NCBI RefSeq assembly: GCF_000737865.1
Contig: NZ_CP007287.1
Span: forward strand, 1,102,872-1,166,871
From: Bifidobacterium coryneforme
Lineage (GTDB): Bacteria > Actinomycetota > Actinomycetes > Actinomycetales > Bifidobacteriaceae
Reading direction: 5' to 3'
Length of the DNA: 64,000 nucleotides
Shown: positions 44,017 through 52,973 of the stretch, piece after piece
How the letters are laid out: each line of letters opens with the position of its first letter
How positions within the stretch are numbered: the stretch's first letter is position 1
Notes under the pieces: generated by a model
Database searches by the model: none
Told to the model about the DNA's origin: nothing
The model's input: the letters and a program-made list of their open reading frames with translations, nothing else
Translations under genes and position numbers: made by a program

Positions 44017-46272
44017 TTACTCGCTCCCCCTAGAAGCCCCGGTCAGCCCTTGCTGTTCGATTGCCTTCTGGTAGTCGGTAATCATATCGGCGACCACGCT
44101 GTTGCCATCCCCTCCGGAGAGGGTGATGACCGAAGCCAGCGGCATGCTGTCGAAGAGCTTGGCCGTATTGGGATCATTGGGAAGGGGAACCTTTCCACCC
44201 TCAACGTGGGACTTCATGATCGGCCCACCGACCTGATCCTCACGCCATTCCTCCATGGTGGAATTGGAGTTGAGCCTGACAAAAAGCCCATCCCCGTCAA
44301 GGTCCACGTCCAGCTTGGAAACCAGGTCCCTGGAGGAGGTACCCACCTCGATGCCATAGGTGCCGGCCTCCACATGCCACTCATTCATGGCGGTCGACCA
44401 GTAAGCGAAGTCACGCTCATCCAGGTCCAAACTGATTTCCTGGGATTCGCCCGCCTTGAGGAAGACCTTGGCGAAGGACTTGAGCTCGTGGGAGGGGCGA
44501 CCCACCTTGGAGGCGCAAGGAGCCACATAGACCTGGACGGTCTCAGCCCCATCGATACCCGAGGTATTGGTCACGGTCAGGTCGACCCGGACCGCATTGG
44601 GGCCGGTCTTCTCCACGCGGACATCCGAAATTTCAAAGGTCGAATAGGAAAGACCGAAACCGAAGGGGAAGGCAACCGGCTTATTGAAGGTGTCGTAGTA
44701 GCGATAGCCCACATAGATACCCTCCCCATAGCGCGAGTGTCCCTCCTCGCCGGGGAAGGAGGTGATGGAGGGATTGTCCTCAAGACGCACGGGAATGGTC
44801 TCCGGCAGCCTGCCGGAGGGGTTGGCCCCACCAGTCAGAATGTCAACGACGGCCTGTCCGCCTGCCTGACCCAGGAGCCAGGATTCCAGAACCGCCTTGG
44901 CCTGGGGAAGCCAGTCCACTACGGAGACCACCGAACCGTTGGAAAGGACCACAACCACCTGGTCATTGACCTGGCTCACAGCCCTGAGAAGATCGAGCTG
45001 CTTGGTCGGCAAATCAATATCAGTGCGGTCGAACCCTTCGGACTCGGCGTCCTCGGGCAAGCCAAGGAAGAGAACCACCTTATCGGCATCCGCCGCGGCC
45101 TTGACGGCCTGGTCGGTCAGAGACTGATCCTGGGGAGCCTCATCCAGGGTGAACCCTGGAACGAAGTCCACATCCATGCCCGCCTCCTTGAAGGAGTCAA
45201 GGGCCGTGGTGACCTTGGTGGGGGTGATGTGGGAGGAACCGCCACCCTGGTAGCGCGGGGTGCGGGCGAATTCGCCGATCAGAGCGACCTTTTCGCCCGG
45301 AGCCAGGGGAAGCACACCATCCTCGTTCTTGAGCATGACGATGGATTCCTGGGCGGCCTGGCGGGCCACCTGGTCATGGGCCTCCACGTCATACTGGTAG
45401 CCCTTCTGCGACATGGCGGGCTTGGCCTTCTCGATGAGGTCCAGAACCCCTTGGGCCATCCTGTCGAGCTGATCCTTATCCAGGTTTCCGGCCCTGACCG
45501 CCTCGACAACCTCATGGTCGCTGGCGGATGGCGGCATCTCAAGGTTGAGACCGGCACGAAGGGCCGCGGCCCTGTCATGCACGGCGCCCCAGTCCGACAT
45601 GACCAGACCCTGATAACCCCACTCACCGCGCAGCACGTCGGTCAGCAACCAGCGGTTCTCCGATCCATACACCCCGTTGAGCTTGTTGTAGGCGCACATG
45701 ATGGTCCAGGGTTTGGCGTGCTTGACTACATACTCGAAGGCGGGCAGGTATATCTCGCGCAAGGTGCGCTCATCGATGTCGGAGCTGACCCTGAGACGAT
45801 CGGTCTCCTGGTTGTTGGCAGCGAAGTGCTTCAAGGAGGTGCCCACGCCCTTGGATTGGACCCCATCGACCAGGCCTGCGGCCTGATGACCGGCCAGGAC
45901 CGGGTCCTCCGAATAGTACTCGAAGTTGCGGCCCCCAAGCGGACTGCGCTTGATGTTGATGCCAGGGCCGAGGATAACGGCCACTTCCTCCTGGATGCAC
46001 TCCTCACCCATGGCCTGCCCGACCTGATAGGTCAAATCCGGGTTCCAGGATGAGGCCAGGCCGGCGGTCGGCGGGAAGCAGGTGGCGGGGACGGAACCGT
46101 ATACATCCGATCCTGTGGCCTTGCGCAACCCGTAGGGCCCATCCGTGATCATGTACTCCGGATAGCCCTGGTCCGGCACTCCTTGCAGGTGCCAGGCGTC
46201 CGAGCCGGAGGTCAGCGAGGCCTCCTTTTCGATATCCAGATCCTTGGCTTGTAGATGCTTGTCAGTGGTCAT
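44017..46272 (-). CDS. Glycoside hydrolase family 3 beta-glucosidase-like enzyme
   Basis: A 751-residue cytoplasmic GH3 enzyme without a signal peptide. The N-terminal barrel carries ITDGPYGLR, LGPGINIKRSPLGGRNFEYYSEDP, SLKHFAANNQETDR and the nucleophile Asp near 227 in GLVMSDWGAVHDR. The alpha/beta sandwich has GGANPSGRLPETIP, and a fibronectin-III-like domain ends the protein (EKTGPNAVRVDLTVTNTSGIDGAETVQVYV). Family 3 members cleave beta-glucosides and related links. It follows an MFS transporter by 49 bases and starts after GAAAGGAAG. A beta-glucoside or oligosaccharide imported by that transporter is a likely substrate. Confidence 0.93.
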   Translation of the reverse strand: MTTDKHLQAKDLDIEKEASLTSGSDAWHLQGVPDQGYPEYMITDGPYGLRKATGSDVYGSVPATCFPPTAGLASSWNPDLTYQVGQAMGEECIQEEVAVILGPGINIKRSPLGGRNFEYYSEDPVLAGHQAAGLVDGVQSKGVGTSLKHFAANNQETDRLRVSSDIDERTLREIYLPAFEYVVKHAKPWTIMCAYNKLNGVYGSENRWLLTDVLRGEWGYQGLVMSDWGAVHDRAAALRAGLNLEMPPSASDHEVVEAVRAGNLDKDQLDRMAQGVLDLIEKAKPAMSQKGYQYDVEAHDQVARQAAQESIVMLKNEDGVLPLAPGEKVALIGEFARTPRYQGGGSSHITPTKVTTALDSFKEAGMDVDFVPGFTLDEAPQDQSLTDQAVKAAADADKVVLFLGLPEDAESEGFDRTDIDLPTKQLDLLRAVSQVNDQVVVVLSNGSVVSVVDWLPQAKAVLESWLLGQAGGQAVVDILTGGANPSGRLPETIPVRLEDNPSITSFPGEEGHSRYGEGIYVGYRYYDTFNKPVAFPFGFGLSYSTFEISDVRVEKTGPNAVRVDLTVTNTSGIDGAETVQVYVAPCASKVGRPSHELKSFAKVFLKAGESQEISLDLDERDFAYWSTAMNEWHVEAGTYGIEVGTSSRDLVSKLDVDLDGDGLFVRLNSNSTMEEWREDQVGGPIMKSHVEGGKVPLPNDPNTAKLFDSMPLASVITLSGGDGNSVVADMITDYQKAIEQQGLTGASRGSE

Positions 46273-46321
46273 AGTGGTTCTTCCTTTCAGACTGCGGCAG
46301 TTCGGCGATGATGTGCCCAGC

Positions 46322-47644
46322 TTATTTCACCTTACGAATCATCATGATGAAAACGGTACCCAGGAGGAGGCAGATGATGGCTCCGGGGAAGACCATCCGA
46401 TACCCGCCGAAGATGCCGATGACGGCCGTGGTGCAGACCGGAGCAAGCACCTGCCCGATCGTGTTCGACAGGTTGAGGATGCCCAGGTCCTTACCTGCCT
46501 CTTCCCCGTTGGGCAGCACATCAACGTTCAAGGCCTGATCGACTGACATATAGCAACCGTTGCCCAGGCCGGCAAGAGCACCGTAGATGTACATGCCCAT
46601 GGCGTTAGGCATGAAGATCGGGAAGAGCATGCCTGCGGCGATGACAACACTGCTGGCAGCCACGATGATTTTGCGTCGTTGCAGGTAGTCCGAGAGCGGC
46701 CCGGATACGGCTGCCGCCAGGATAGTCGTGATTGTGGTGATGACGGCAAGAACCTTCATGGTCGAAGAGGCCACGTCATCACTCATATTGCAGTACTTCT
46801 GCAAAATGTAGAGCTGGTACCCGATGATCATATAGCAACCAAGAACGAAGGCGAGACGGCCGAATAGGGCCAGGTAGAAGTCACGGCAGTTCTTGGTCGG
46901 CGGAATGAAGGACCTGGCTACGTCGGCCCAGGAGCGTTCCGCCCTGTTACTGGCTGCCGACGCCTCACGCGGCCAGACCAGAACCGTTACGATGCCCGAG
47001 AAGAAGAAGACGACCATCCCGATGGCGAATCCGGTGGAGGCATTCTTCAGGAAGTAGCTGCCGATGAAGTTGCCCAGCTGGGTGCCCACGACCATGCTGG
47101 CACCGTAGAGGGAGGAGAAGGTTGCCCTGGTTGCTTCTGGAATCCTGTCCGAGAGAACGGCCACAGCCGGCGCAATCAGGCAGTTGATACCGACCTGGAC
47201 TATGCACCAGCCCACGATAATGGGCCAGAGGGTATGGGACTGGAAGACGATGAAGAATCCGACCGCTCCGATGATGCCGCCCAGAATAATCCAGGGTGTG
47301 CGCTTGCCCAGTTTGAACCGGGACATGTCAGACAGGGCCCCGAAGAGGATATTCGCTATCAGGGCGAAAACACAGCCGATGGAGTTCATGGTGCCAAGGG
47401 CGGCCTCGGCACTGACTCCCGGAATCGTGTTGAAGATTTGAGGTAGAAGCACTCCGGATCCCATGGCGAAGGGTGTGGACCACAATATGGATATGAGGGC
47501 AAATCCGACGGCGAAGCGACCCTTCTCCGAGGTGGTGAGTTTCCTACCTGAATCCGGCGCCAGTGTCGGATCAATGGTCGCACCGACCACTGCATCAGCA
47601 GACGGTGTCAGGAAATCCTCATCCCCTTGTATTGAATTGTGCAT
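46322..47644 (-). CDS. MFS sugar transporter
   Basis: A 440-residue protein with about twelve membrane spans. The loop motif NILFGALSDMSRFKLGKRTPWIILGG between spans 2 and 3 is of the MFS/GPH type for glycosides, and a cytoplasmic loop (WPREASAASNRAERSWADVARSFIPP) divides the halves. It is the first gene of a two-gene unit with the GH3 enzyme downstream, so import of a beta-glucoside is inferred. The 40-residue N-terminal tail before the first span is polar. An ATG at 47644 with GGGG upstream was used. Confidence 0.88.
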   Translation of the reverse strand: MHNSIQGDEDFLTPSADAVVGATIDPTLAPDSGRKLTTSEKGRFAVGFALISILWSTPFAMGSGVLLPQIFNTIPGVSAEAALGTMNSIGCVFALIANILFGALSDMSRFKLGKRTPWIILGGIIGAVGFFIVFQSHTLWPIIVGWCIVQVGINCLIAPAVAVLSDRIPEATRATFSSLYGASMVVGTQLGNFIGSYFLKNASTGFAIGMVVFFFSGIVTVLVWPREASAASNRAERSWADVARSFIPPTKNCRDFYLALFGRLAFVLGCYMIIGYQLYILQKYCNMSDDVASSTMKVLAVITTITTILAAAVSGPLSDYLQRRKIIVAASSVVIAAGMLFPIFMPNAMGMYIYGALAGLGNGCYMSVDQALNVDVLPNGEEAGKDLGILNLSNTIGQVLAPVCTTAVIGIFGGYRMVFPGAIICLLLGTVFIMMIRKVK

Positions 47645-47665
47645 GATTCGATACCCCTTGTTATT

Positions 47666-47702
47666 TTGCTACATTGCAATCATCATGGCTCAACTTTGAG
47701 CC
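47666..47702. promoter_or_regulatory. Two inverted repeats in the MFS-GH3 promoter region
   Basis: TTGC-N6-GCAA (47666-47679) and GGCTCA-ACTT-TGAGCC (47687-47702) lie 20-60 bases upstream of the MFS start. Spacing and length suit operators of a LacI- or similar-type sugar regulator. No regulator gene sits next to the unit. Confidence 0.45.
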
Positions 47703-47787
47703 CTTACTTGCCTTTCCCCTTTCGGAAATAGTCAACTCTTCAATCTCACACTATCGAGAGAGCGAAATCAACAACCGGCGAGACCAT

Positions 47788-49116
47788 TTACAGCAATTTG
47801 CTGATAGCTGAACTCACTGCCTGGATATTTCGTTGGAATTCCGCGGCTCTCGGAAGAAGAGAAAGAGCAAGATATCCGTTGCTCGGCATGTCGAAGAAGT
47901 ACCCAGGCTGGCCGGTCAACCCGTAAGAGCGAATCAGATGAAGAATCAGCTCATCCTCGTCGATGACGGCGGGGAACCGTAAGAGGACGTTCCATCCGGC
48001 CTCGGGCCTGAGCAGGGATATACACGAATCCCCCTCGCTCAGAAGGCCGCGCACCTGGTCCAGGTTGCCTCGGATCCGATCGCCCACGCGGCGCGTCTGG
48101 ACGGGGACGGCATCGAGCATGGTCCCCATCCGGTCGGTAATCAGTTGACTCATGGGCAGGTAGTCATCGGCAATTAAATCCAGGCGACGCTTGGCTTCGG
48201 CCACCTGGCTTTCCGGCCCTGAAACCTGAATCCACCCTACCTTGGCATGGGGAGCGGCCAGACTCTTGGAGAACCCATCCAAGGCAAACGTCAGAACACG
48301 GTCCTCTCCCGCCAGCCGGGCCCGTCCGGGCAAGGAATCCAGAGGATAGTCATAGAAGACCTCGTCGGCGATGATGGCCACCCCATGCTCACTGCAGAGG
48401 TCAAGGATGGCTCCACGTTCCTCAGGATGCACATACGACCCGGTGGGGTTATTGGGGTTGATGAGGACAATGGCCCGAATCCTCTCCCCCGCAGGCCCCT
48501 CCAGAGCCTGCCTGACGCTTGCCAGGTCCAGGGCCCAAGACCCGTCATAGGAAAGACGGTAAGGCAAGGTCCTCACGCATTCGAGGCCGGCGATGGACTC
48601 GATCAGCGGGTATCCCGGCCGGGGTTCCAGGATGATGTCTCCGGGGTCGCACAGGAGCTTCATCAACCAGGAATAAGCCTGGGAGGTAGAGGAGAGCAGA
48701 TAAAGATCGTCGGGATTCACAAGCAGCTGCTCGAGAGAACTCGAACGAGAAGATGAAAGCCTCAAAGGCCCTGAATCGGCATACGTCGCCACCGATGATA
48801 TCGGGGCTGCCCAGGGTTGTTCGGATGGCAATCCGGCTGACCCGTCTCTGCCGCAAGCCTCACCCGAACTGTGTGAAGTAAGGAAGGAGGCCAGATCAAT
48901 ACGGGCCTGGAGGGGGCCCCTGGGCTGTGCCTGGTACGTCTGCGGCAGGAAATCCGGAGACAGTCCGAACCTTGTCGGGTTGGAGTCGTTGAGCCCTCCC
49001 AAGCGAATCCCCATAGCCCTGGACCGTGCTTCGGCCAGGGCTATGGGGTTGGGATGCTCAGGACCAGTGCGATGGGAGAAACGCACCGCACCGTCGTTTT
49101 CGTCCCTCGAGGTCAC
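47788..49116 (-). CDS. Class I/II aminotransferase
   Basis: PLP-dependent fold-type I enzyme of 442 residues. The Schiff-base Lys lies in FALDGFSKSLAAPHAKVGWI, and LINPNNPTGSYVHPEE and IADEVFYDYPLD provide the Asn and Asp/Tyr contacts with PLP. The C-terminal RPEAGWNVLLRFP resembles the substrate-carboxylate Arg region. A polar Ser-rich stretch (SSGEACGRDGSAGLPSEQ...LRLSSSRSSSLEQ) of about 45 residues interrupts the N-terminal part. The GTG start overlaps the ppgK stop as GTGA. The amino-acid substrate is not evident. Confidence 0.88.
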   Translation of the reverse strand: MTSRDENDGAVRFSHRTGPEHPNPIALAEARSRAMGIRLGGLNDSNPTRFGLSPDFLPQTYQAQPRGPLQARIDLASFLTSHSSGEACGRDGSAGLPSEQPWAAPISSVATYADSGPLRLSSSRSSSLEQLLVNPDDLYLLSSTSQAYSWLMKLLCDPGDIILEPRPGYPLIESIAGLECVRTLPYRLSYDGSWALDLASVRQALEGPAGERIRAIVLINPNNPTGSYVHPEERGAILDLCSEHGVAIIADEVFYDYPLDSLPGRARLAGEDRVLTFALDGFSKSLAAPHAKVGWIQVSGPESQVAEAKRRLDLIADDYLPMSQLITDRMGTMLDAVPVQTRRVGDRIRGNLDQVRGLLSEGDSCISLLRPEAGWNVLLRFPAVIDEDELILHLIRSYGLTGQPGYFFDMPSNGYLALSLLPRAAEFQRNIQAVSSAISKLL

Positions 49117-49883
49117 CCCAGATGCTTCTGCTGGAGATCAGCCAGGTATGCGGCACCAACGATGCCTGCCTGATTGCGCAGCTTGGCGGCCACGATAGGC
49201 GTTTCGATCTCGATGTGGGGAAGGAACTTCTCGCTCATCCTGCTCACGCCGCCACCCACAACGAAGAAGTCGGGGTTGAGGTAGTGCTCAAGCAGACGGT
49301 AGTACTTGGTCAGGCGATTCGCCCACTTCTTGTAACTGAGCTTCTTGCGGTCACGGACCGAGGAGGCCGCATACTTCTCGGCGTCCTTACCGTCCAGATC
49401 CAGGTGACCCAGCTCGCTGTTGGGAATAAGCACACCGTTGTATATAAGTGCCGTACCGATGCCGGTGCCCAGGGTGGTGGCAATGACCAGACCCTTCTGC
49501 CCCTTGGCGGCGCCGTACTGCACCTCGGCAAGGCCAGCCGCATCCGCGTCGTTGACCACGGTGATGGGCCTCCCGCAGGCCTCAGAGAAGACGGCCTCCA
49601 CGTCGGCACCCACCCAGGACTGATCCAGGTTGGCCATGAAGTTCAGCGGTTGTCCGGGCTTGACCGGGGCGGGGAAGGCCACGCCCACGGGGATATCATC
49701 AGTGACTTCGAACTGGTCCAGGAGCTGCTTGACCACCGCGCCCACCGCCTCAGGGGTGGAGTGCTCCGGAGTGAGAATCTTCTTGCGGGGCTCGGCAAAG
49801 TCGCCAACGGTAAGATCAACCGGGGCAGCCTTGATGCCGGATCCGCCGATATCCACTCCAAAAGCCTGCGCTGTATCAATCAT
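49113..49883 (-). CDS. ppgK: Polyphosphate glucokinase
   Basis: ROK-family kinase that phosphorylates glucose with polyphosphate, and often also ATP. N-terminal FGVDIGGSGIKAAPVDL binds phosphate. NLDQSWVGADVEAVFSEACG and VVNDADAAGLAEVQYGA hold the catalytic Asp. The polyphosphate-type insert is LYNGVLIPNSELGHLDLDGKDAEKYAASSVRDRKKLSYKKWANRL, rich in basic residues. The length of 256 residues is normal for PpgK, shorter than most ROK sugar kinases. A clear GAAGGAG precedes the ATG. It is co-transcribed with an aminotransferase. Confidence 0.95.
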   Translation of the reverse strand: MIDTAQAFGVDIGGSGIKAAPVDLTVGDFAEPRKKILTPEHSTPEAVGAVVKQLLDQFEVTDDIPVGVAFPAPVKPGQPLNFMANLDQSWVGADVEAVFSEACGRPITVVNDADAAGLAEVQYGAAKGQKGLVIATTLGTGIGTALIYNGVLIPNSELGHLDLDGKDAEKYAASSVRDRKKLSYKKWANRLTKYYRLLEHYLNPDFFVVGGGVSRMSEKFLPHIEIETPIVAAKLRNQAGIVGAAYLADLQQKHLG

Positions 49884-49978
49884 TGCTGCTCCTTCAGGTG
49901 CTGACTAGTTAGGATGACGAACCGGCACGTAGGAATTGTACCCCATAGCATGACTTGATTCCCCCGACCCCGATGGAT

Positions 49979-49992
49979 TGCACCCGGGTGCA
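49979..49992. promoter_or_regulatory. Perfect palindrome between ppgK and the nitroreductase gene
   Basis: TGCACCCGGGTGCA is a perfect 14-base palindrome in the divergent intergenic region. It stands about 30 bases before a TATATA box (50021-50026) that serves the plus-strand nitroreductase. It may be a regulator site. Confidence 0.45.
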
Positions 49993-50034
49993 GGTAGAAC
50001 CATTAACCCTCATTGAGCAGTATATAGGTGGATA

Positions 50035-50823
50035 ATGGGCAATATGACAGAACACACCCAGCTCATCGACGCACTGAATGTACGCATCACCACCAGGCAC
50101 TACGACCCCTCCCCCATCGACATGGACACAATCCGGCAGCTATCCAGCACCCTGAACGCGATCAACATGCTGAGCGGCCTGGATATCCAGCTGGTGACCG
50201 ATGCACCCGACGTATTCTCGGAAGTCAATACCTCCGGGCACTTCGCCAACGCCGCCAACTACCTGGCCCTGGTCGGCCCTATGGGCGACCTGGAGAGCAT
50301 GGAAAAAGCGGGTTTCTATGGTCAGCGTCTGGTCCTGACGGCCACCCTGTACGGACTGGGAACCGGTTGGGTGGCCGGGAGCTGGGACAGCGAGGCGGCT
50401 CAGCGGCACTGCCGCGTAACACCCAGTCAGGATCTCTATCTGGGCATCACCTTGGGCAACTCGGCCACAGAGGCGGACTATGGAAATCAGGATTACGACC
50501 AGCTATGTCAACGCCAGGCCAGGCACAGGCCATCCAAGTCCTATGAGGAACTGACAGCCCCCATGAGCCAGGAAGACAGGGCTTCGGCCCCGGACTGGTT
50601 CAAGTCCGGGGTGAACGCGGCCGCCAAGGCTCCGTCGAGCATGAATGGTCAACCCATCCTCTTCACCTGGGACCGGGAATCGGGCGATGCCGTTGCCCGC
50701 CTGGATGATTCCGCGGAGACCGGCTCGCCAGTCGACCTGGGCATAGCAAAGCTCAACTTCCAGATCGGGGCCGGTGGTGGCACCTGGGTATGGGGCAACG
50801 AAGGCCACTTCATCAGGGCCTGA
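50035..50823 (+). CDS. Nitroreductase-family flavoprotein
   Basis: A 262-residue member of the FMN-dependent nitroreductase superfamily. The N-terminal VRITTRHYDPSPIDMDTIRQL holds the phosphate-binding RxxRxY-type segment. GFYGQRLVLTATLYGLGTGWVAGS is the helix and FMN loop, followed by LYLGITLGNSA. A second half (WFKSGVNAAAKAPSSMNGQPILFTW; VDLGIAKLNFQIGAGG) repeats the NTR layout, which points to a two-part variant. The physiological acceptor is unknown. A TATATA box about 14 bases before the ATG at 50035 makes a leaderless start possible; ATG 50044 is the alternative. Confidence 0.85.
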   Translation: MGNMTEHTQLIDALNVRITTRHYDPSPIDMDTIRQLSSTLNAINMLSGLDIQLVTDAPDVFSEVNTSGHFANAANYLALVGPMGDLESMEKAGFYGQRLVLTATLYGLGTGWVAGSWDSEAAQRHCRVTPSQDLYLGITLGNSATEADYGNQDYDQLCQRQARHRPSKSYEELTAPMSQEDRASAPDWFKSGVNAAAKAPSSMNGQPILFTWDRESGDAVARLDDSAETGSPVDLGIAKLNFQIGAGGGTWVWGNEGHFIRA

Positions 50824-50878
50824 ATCTCCAGCCCCTGCATGGGAATTGTGGCAGGACCACCGTGTAGGGTTGTGCGCC

Positions 50879-51649
50879 ATGACCAATGGAGCATCATCAG
50901 CAGTATCGAACAACCTTGACCCCGATTCCACTGGCCGGGTGACCCTCTTCCTGACCCGGCACGGCAGGACCACGGCAAACAGCATGCGCCTGATGCAGGG
51001 GTGGTCCGACTTCCCCCTGACCAAGGAGGGCAGGGAGGGTGTCCGCCGGTTCGGGCGGGGACTACGGGGAGTACACTTTGTTTCCGCCTGGTCCGGCAAT
51101 CTGACCCGCCATTACGACACAGCCCGCGAGGCCCTGGACGCTTCCGGCCAGAAGGATCTTCGAATCCAGGTGGATCCCGACCTGCGCGAGGACAACTTCG
51201 GCAGCTATGAGGGCCGCGACGAAATCGAGACCCTGACGACCGTCTGCAACTACATGGGGTATGAGAGCCGCGACCAGCTGCGCGAGGCCAAGGGTCGGAT
51301 GATATCGGCCTACATGCAGGACGCCTTCCACCGTCTGGACCTGGAAAATCCGCTGGGCACCGATCTGGCTCCGGAGGACAGGGCCGAGACCACCGAGCAG
51401 GTCCTGACCCGCATGAAGAGGGCCCTGACCGGCATCGGCGAGGATGCACTGGCCCGCGGCGGAGGCAACGTGCTGGTCGTCAGCTCCGGCATGTCCCTCC
51501 AACAGTTCCTGATCACCCTGGGAGACGACATCGACGTACCCGACATGGCCAACACCTCGGTCACCAAGGTCGCCTATGCCAACGGCAGGTTCAGCCTGGC
51601 CGGGCCGCTGGCCTCCATGGAGTATTTCCAGGCCGGCGGGGAAGAGTAG
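50879..51649 (+). CDS. Histidine phosphatase family protein
   Basis: Branch 1 histidine phosphatase, 256 residues. The catalytic His is residue 28 in LFLTRHGRTTANSMRLMQGWSDFPLTKEGREGV, with the second conserved region SAWSGNLTRHYDTARE, LREDNFGSYEGRDEIE, and the distal VLVVSSGMSLQQFLITL in place of the usual SHG. The His that normally pairs with the nucleophile is replaced by Ser-Gly-Met in that last motif, as in some family branches. The start at 50879 gives 20 residues before the core. The substrate is unknown. Confidence 0.88.
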   Translation: MTNGASSAVSNNLDPDSTGRVTLFLTRHGRTTANSMRLMQGWSDFPLTKEGREGVRRFGRGLRGVHFVSAWSGNLTRHYDTAREALDASGQKDLRIQVDPDLREDNFGSYEGRDEIETLTTVCNYMGYESRDQLREAKGRMISAYMQDAFHRLDLENPLGTDLAPEDRAETTEQVLTRMKRALTGIGEDALARGGGNVLVVSSGMSLQQFLITLGDDIDVPDMANTSVTKVAYANGRFSLAGPLASMEYFQAGGEE

Positions 51650-51678
51650 GCAAACCGCTCTCCCCCGACTCCGGCAGG

Positions 51679-52677
51679 TTACTTCTGGAGCGGCTCCATG
51701 GGCTTCCAATCCGGATCGTGGAGGATCTTGCGCGAATCCACCCACCCCTGGATGATTTTGGGAATGCCGGTCATGAGGTGCCCCCGGTCCACGGCCAGGA
51801 GGCGGATGACCTCTTTTGCGGCCGTCGCCATGGTTCCCAGGGCGAAAGCCAGAGGGCGGTAGTCACCGTGGAGCATGAAGTACCTGGCCATGTACCCGCG
51901 GTTTCGCATGATGTGATAGCGGTTGATGTCCGAGGTGGAATTCAGCTGACGGATACCACCCATGTCCCAATTGTCGATGTTTCTGGTCCGCCGCATGACC
52001 ACGTCACTGACCTGTACCGCCCTGGTCACCTTGCTGGCCAGATACCCGTACACCGTGTCATCCCAGTAGATGAAGAACCTGGGGTCGGGCAGTCCGATCT
52101 GCTCAACCACCGTGCGCGAGAAGAGGGCACCCTCAAAGCACATGGTGTTCATCGGCCTGTATCCCGATGAATCGAAGGCGGCCGGGGCAACGGGGTCCGG
52201 AATGCCCATGGGAACGATGAAATGGTACTGCCAGTAGAAGGGTCCACCGTCGTAGTCCAGGCGGGACCCCTGGATGACCTGGAAACGGTCGGTCCACTTG
52301 GACAGGCGCTCCAGCCCCTCAGGTTCCACGGCCACATCGTCATCCATGACCCAGAACCACTGTGCACCAAGACGGTAGGCCTTGCCCACACCGGCCGAGT
52401 ACCCACCGGCACCACCACCATTGTGCTCCTGAGGAAGGTAGACCAGCCGGTGCTCACCGCCCTGACCGTCCACGACGGTCTTCCCCCAGAGTCGATCGAT
52501 CTGCTCGGAGAATGCCTCAACCATCTGCCGGGTCCGGTCTGAATTCTCATTGTCCACCACAACAATCCGCCAGGGGGCGACGGTCTGGCTGAGGATGGAT
52601 TCGAAAAGATTGGACAGGAGTTCCTGCCGTTTGTAGGTCACGACGACCATGGCGACCTTGTCTATCACTTTTTCCAT
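51679..52677 (-). CDS. Family 2 glycosyltransferase
   Basis: A GT-A fold enzyme that likely moves a sugar from a nucleotide sugar to a wall or surface polymer. The N-terminal VAMVVVTYKRQELLSNLFESIL begins the nucleotide-binding fold. VVVDNENSDRTRQMV follows, then the metal-binding WFWVMDDDVAVEPEG (DDD). FFIYWDDTVYGYL lies in the acceptor half. This layout is like GlfT2 and rhamnosyl-type GT2 enzymes. No membrane segment. The start is uncertain: ATG 52677, with GGAGG only one base away, or GTG 52668 (ten-base spacing). Confidence 0.88.
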   Translation of the reverse strand: MEKVIDKVAMVVVTYKRQELLSNLFESILSQTVAPWRIVVVDNENSDRTRQMVEAFSEQIDRLWGKTVVDGQGGEHRLVYLPQEHNGGGAGGYSAGVGKAYRLGAQWFWVMDDDVAVEPEGLERLSKWTDRFQVIQGSRLDYDGGPFYWQYHFIVPMGIPDPVAPAAFDSSGYRPMNTMCFEGALFSRTVVEQIGLPDPRFFIYWDDTVYGYLASKVTRAVQVSDVVMRRTRNIDNWDMGGIRQLNSTSDINRYHIMRNRGYMARYFMLHGDYRPLAFALGTMATAAKEVIRLLAVDRGHLMTGIPKIIQGWVDSRKILHDPDWKPMEPLQK

Positions 52678-52838
52678 GCCTCCATTGTTGCACCTCCGGA
52701 GACCGAACAGGCGAGCGCGGCGGAACATCCGCAGGATGTACTCCCCGCAGTGTGGGTATCGATCCGTATTGGGCCGATGTGTCATTGGATACAGAGGTTT
52801 GACCTCCATATGGCCCACTGCTAGATTGAAACCGTCAA

Positions 52839-52963
52839 GTTTCAGGGAAGGTGAGAGTCCTTACTGGCGGTATCCGGTTGCAATCCGGGAGCCCGCGACC
52901 CGCGCGAGCGGTGGATATCGGTGAGAGTCCGAAGCCAACGGTTACAGTCCGGATGAAAGAAAC
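52839..52963 (+). promoter_or_regulatory. FMN riboswitch
   Basis: The leader of ribU has TTTCAGGGAAGGTGAGAGTCC, GGCGGTATCC, AGCCCGCGACCC, GGATATCGGTGAGAGTCCG, AAGCCAACGG and AGTCCGGATGAAAG: the conserved blocks of the RFN element. P1 can form from GTTTC (52839-52843) and GAAAC (52959-52963). The ribosome-binding GAGG of ribU follows P1 at once, so FMN binding could block translation. Confidence 0.95.
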
Positions 52964-52973
52964 GAGGCTCTAT

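Noticed and set aside
43963-46053. 696-codon plus-strand frame opposite the GH3 gene
   Set aside because: Covers a clear GH3 enzyme and the terminator region; composition is that of an antisense shadow.
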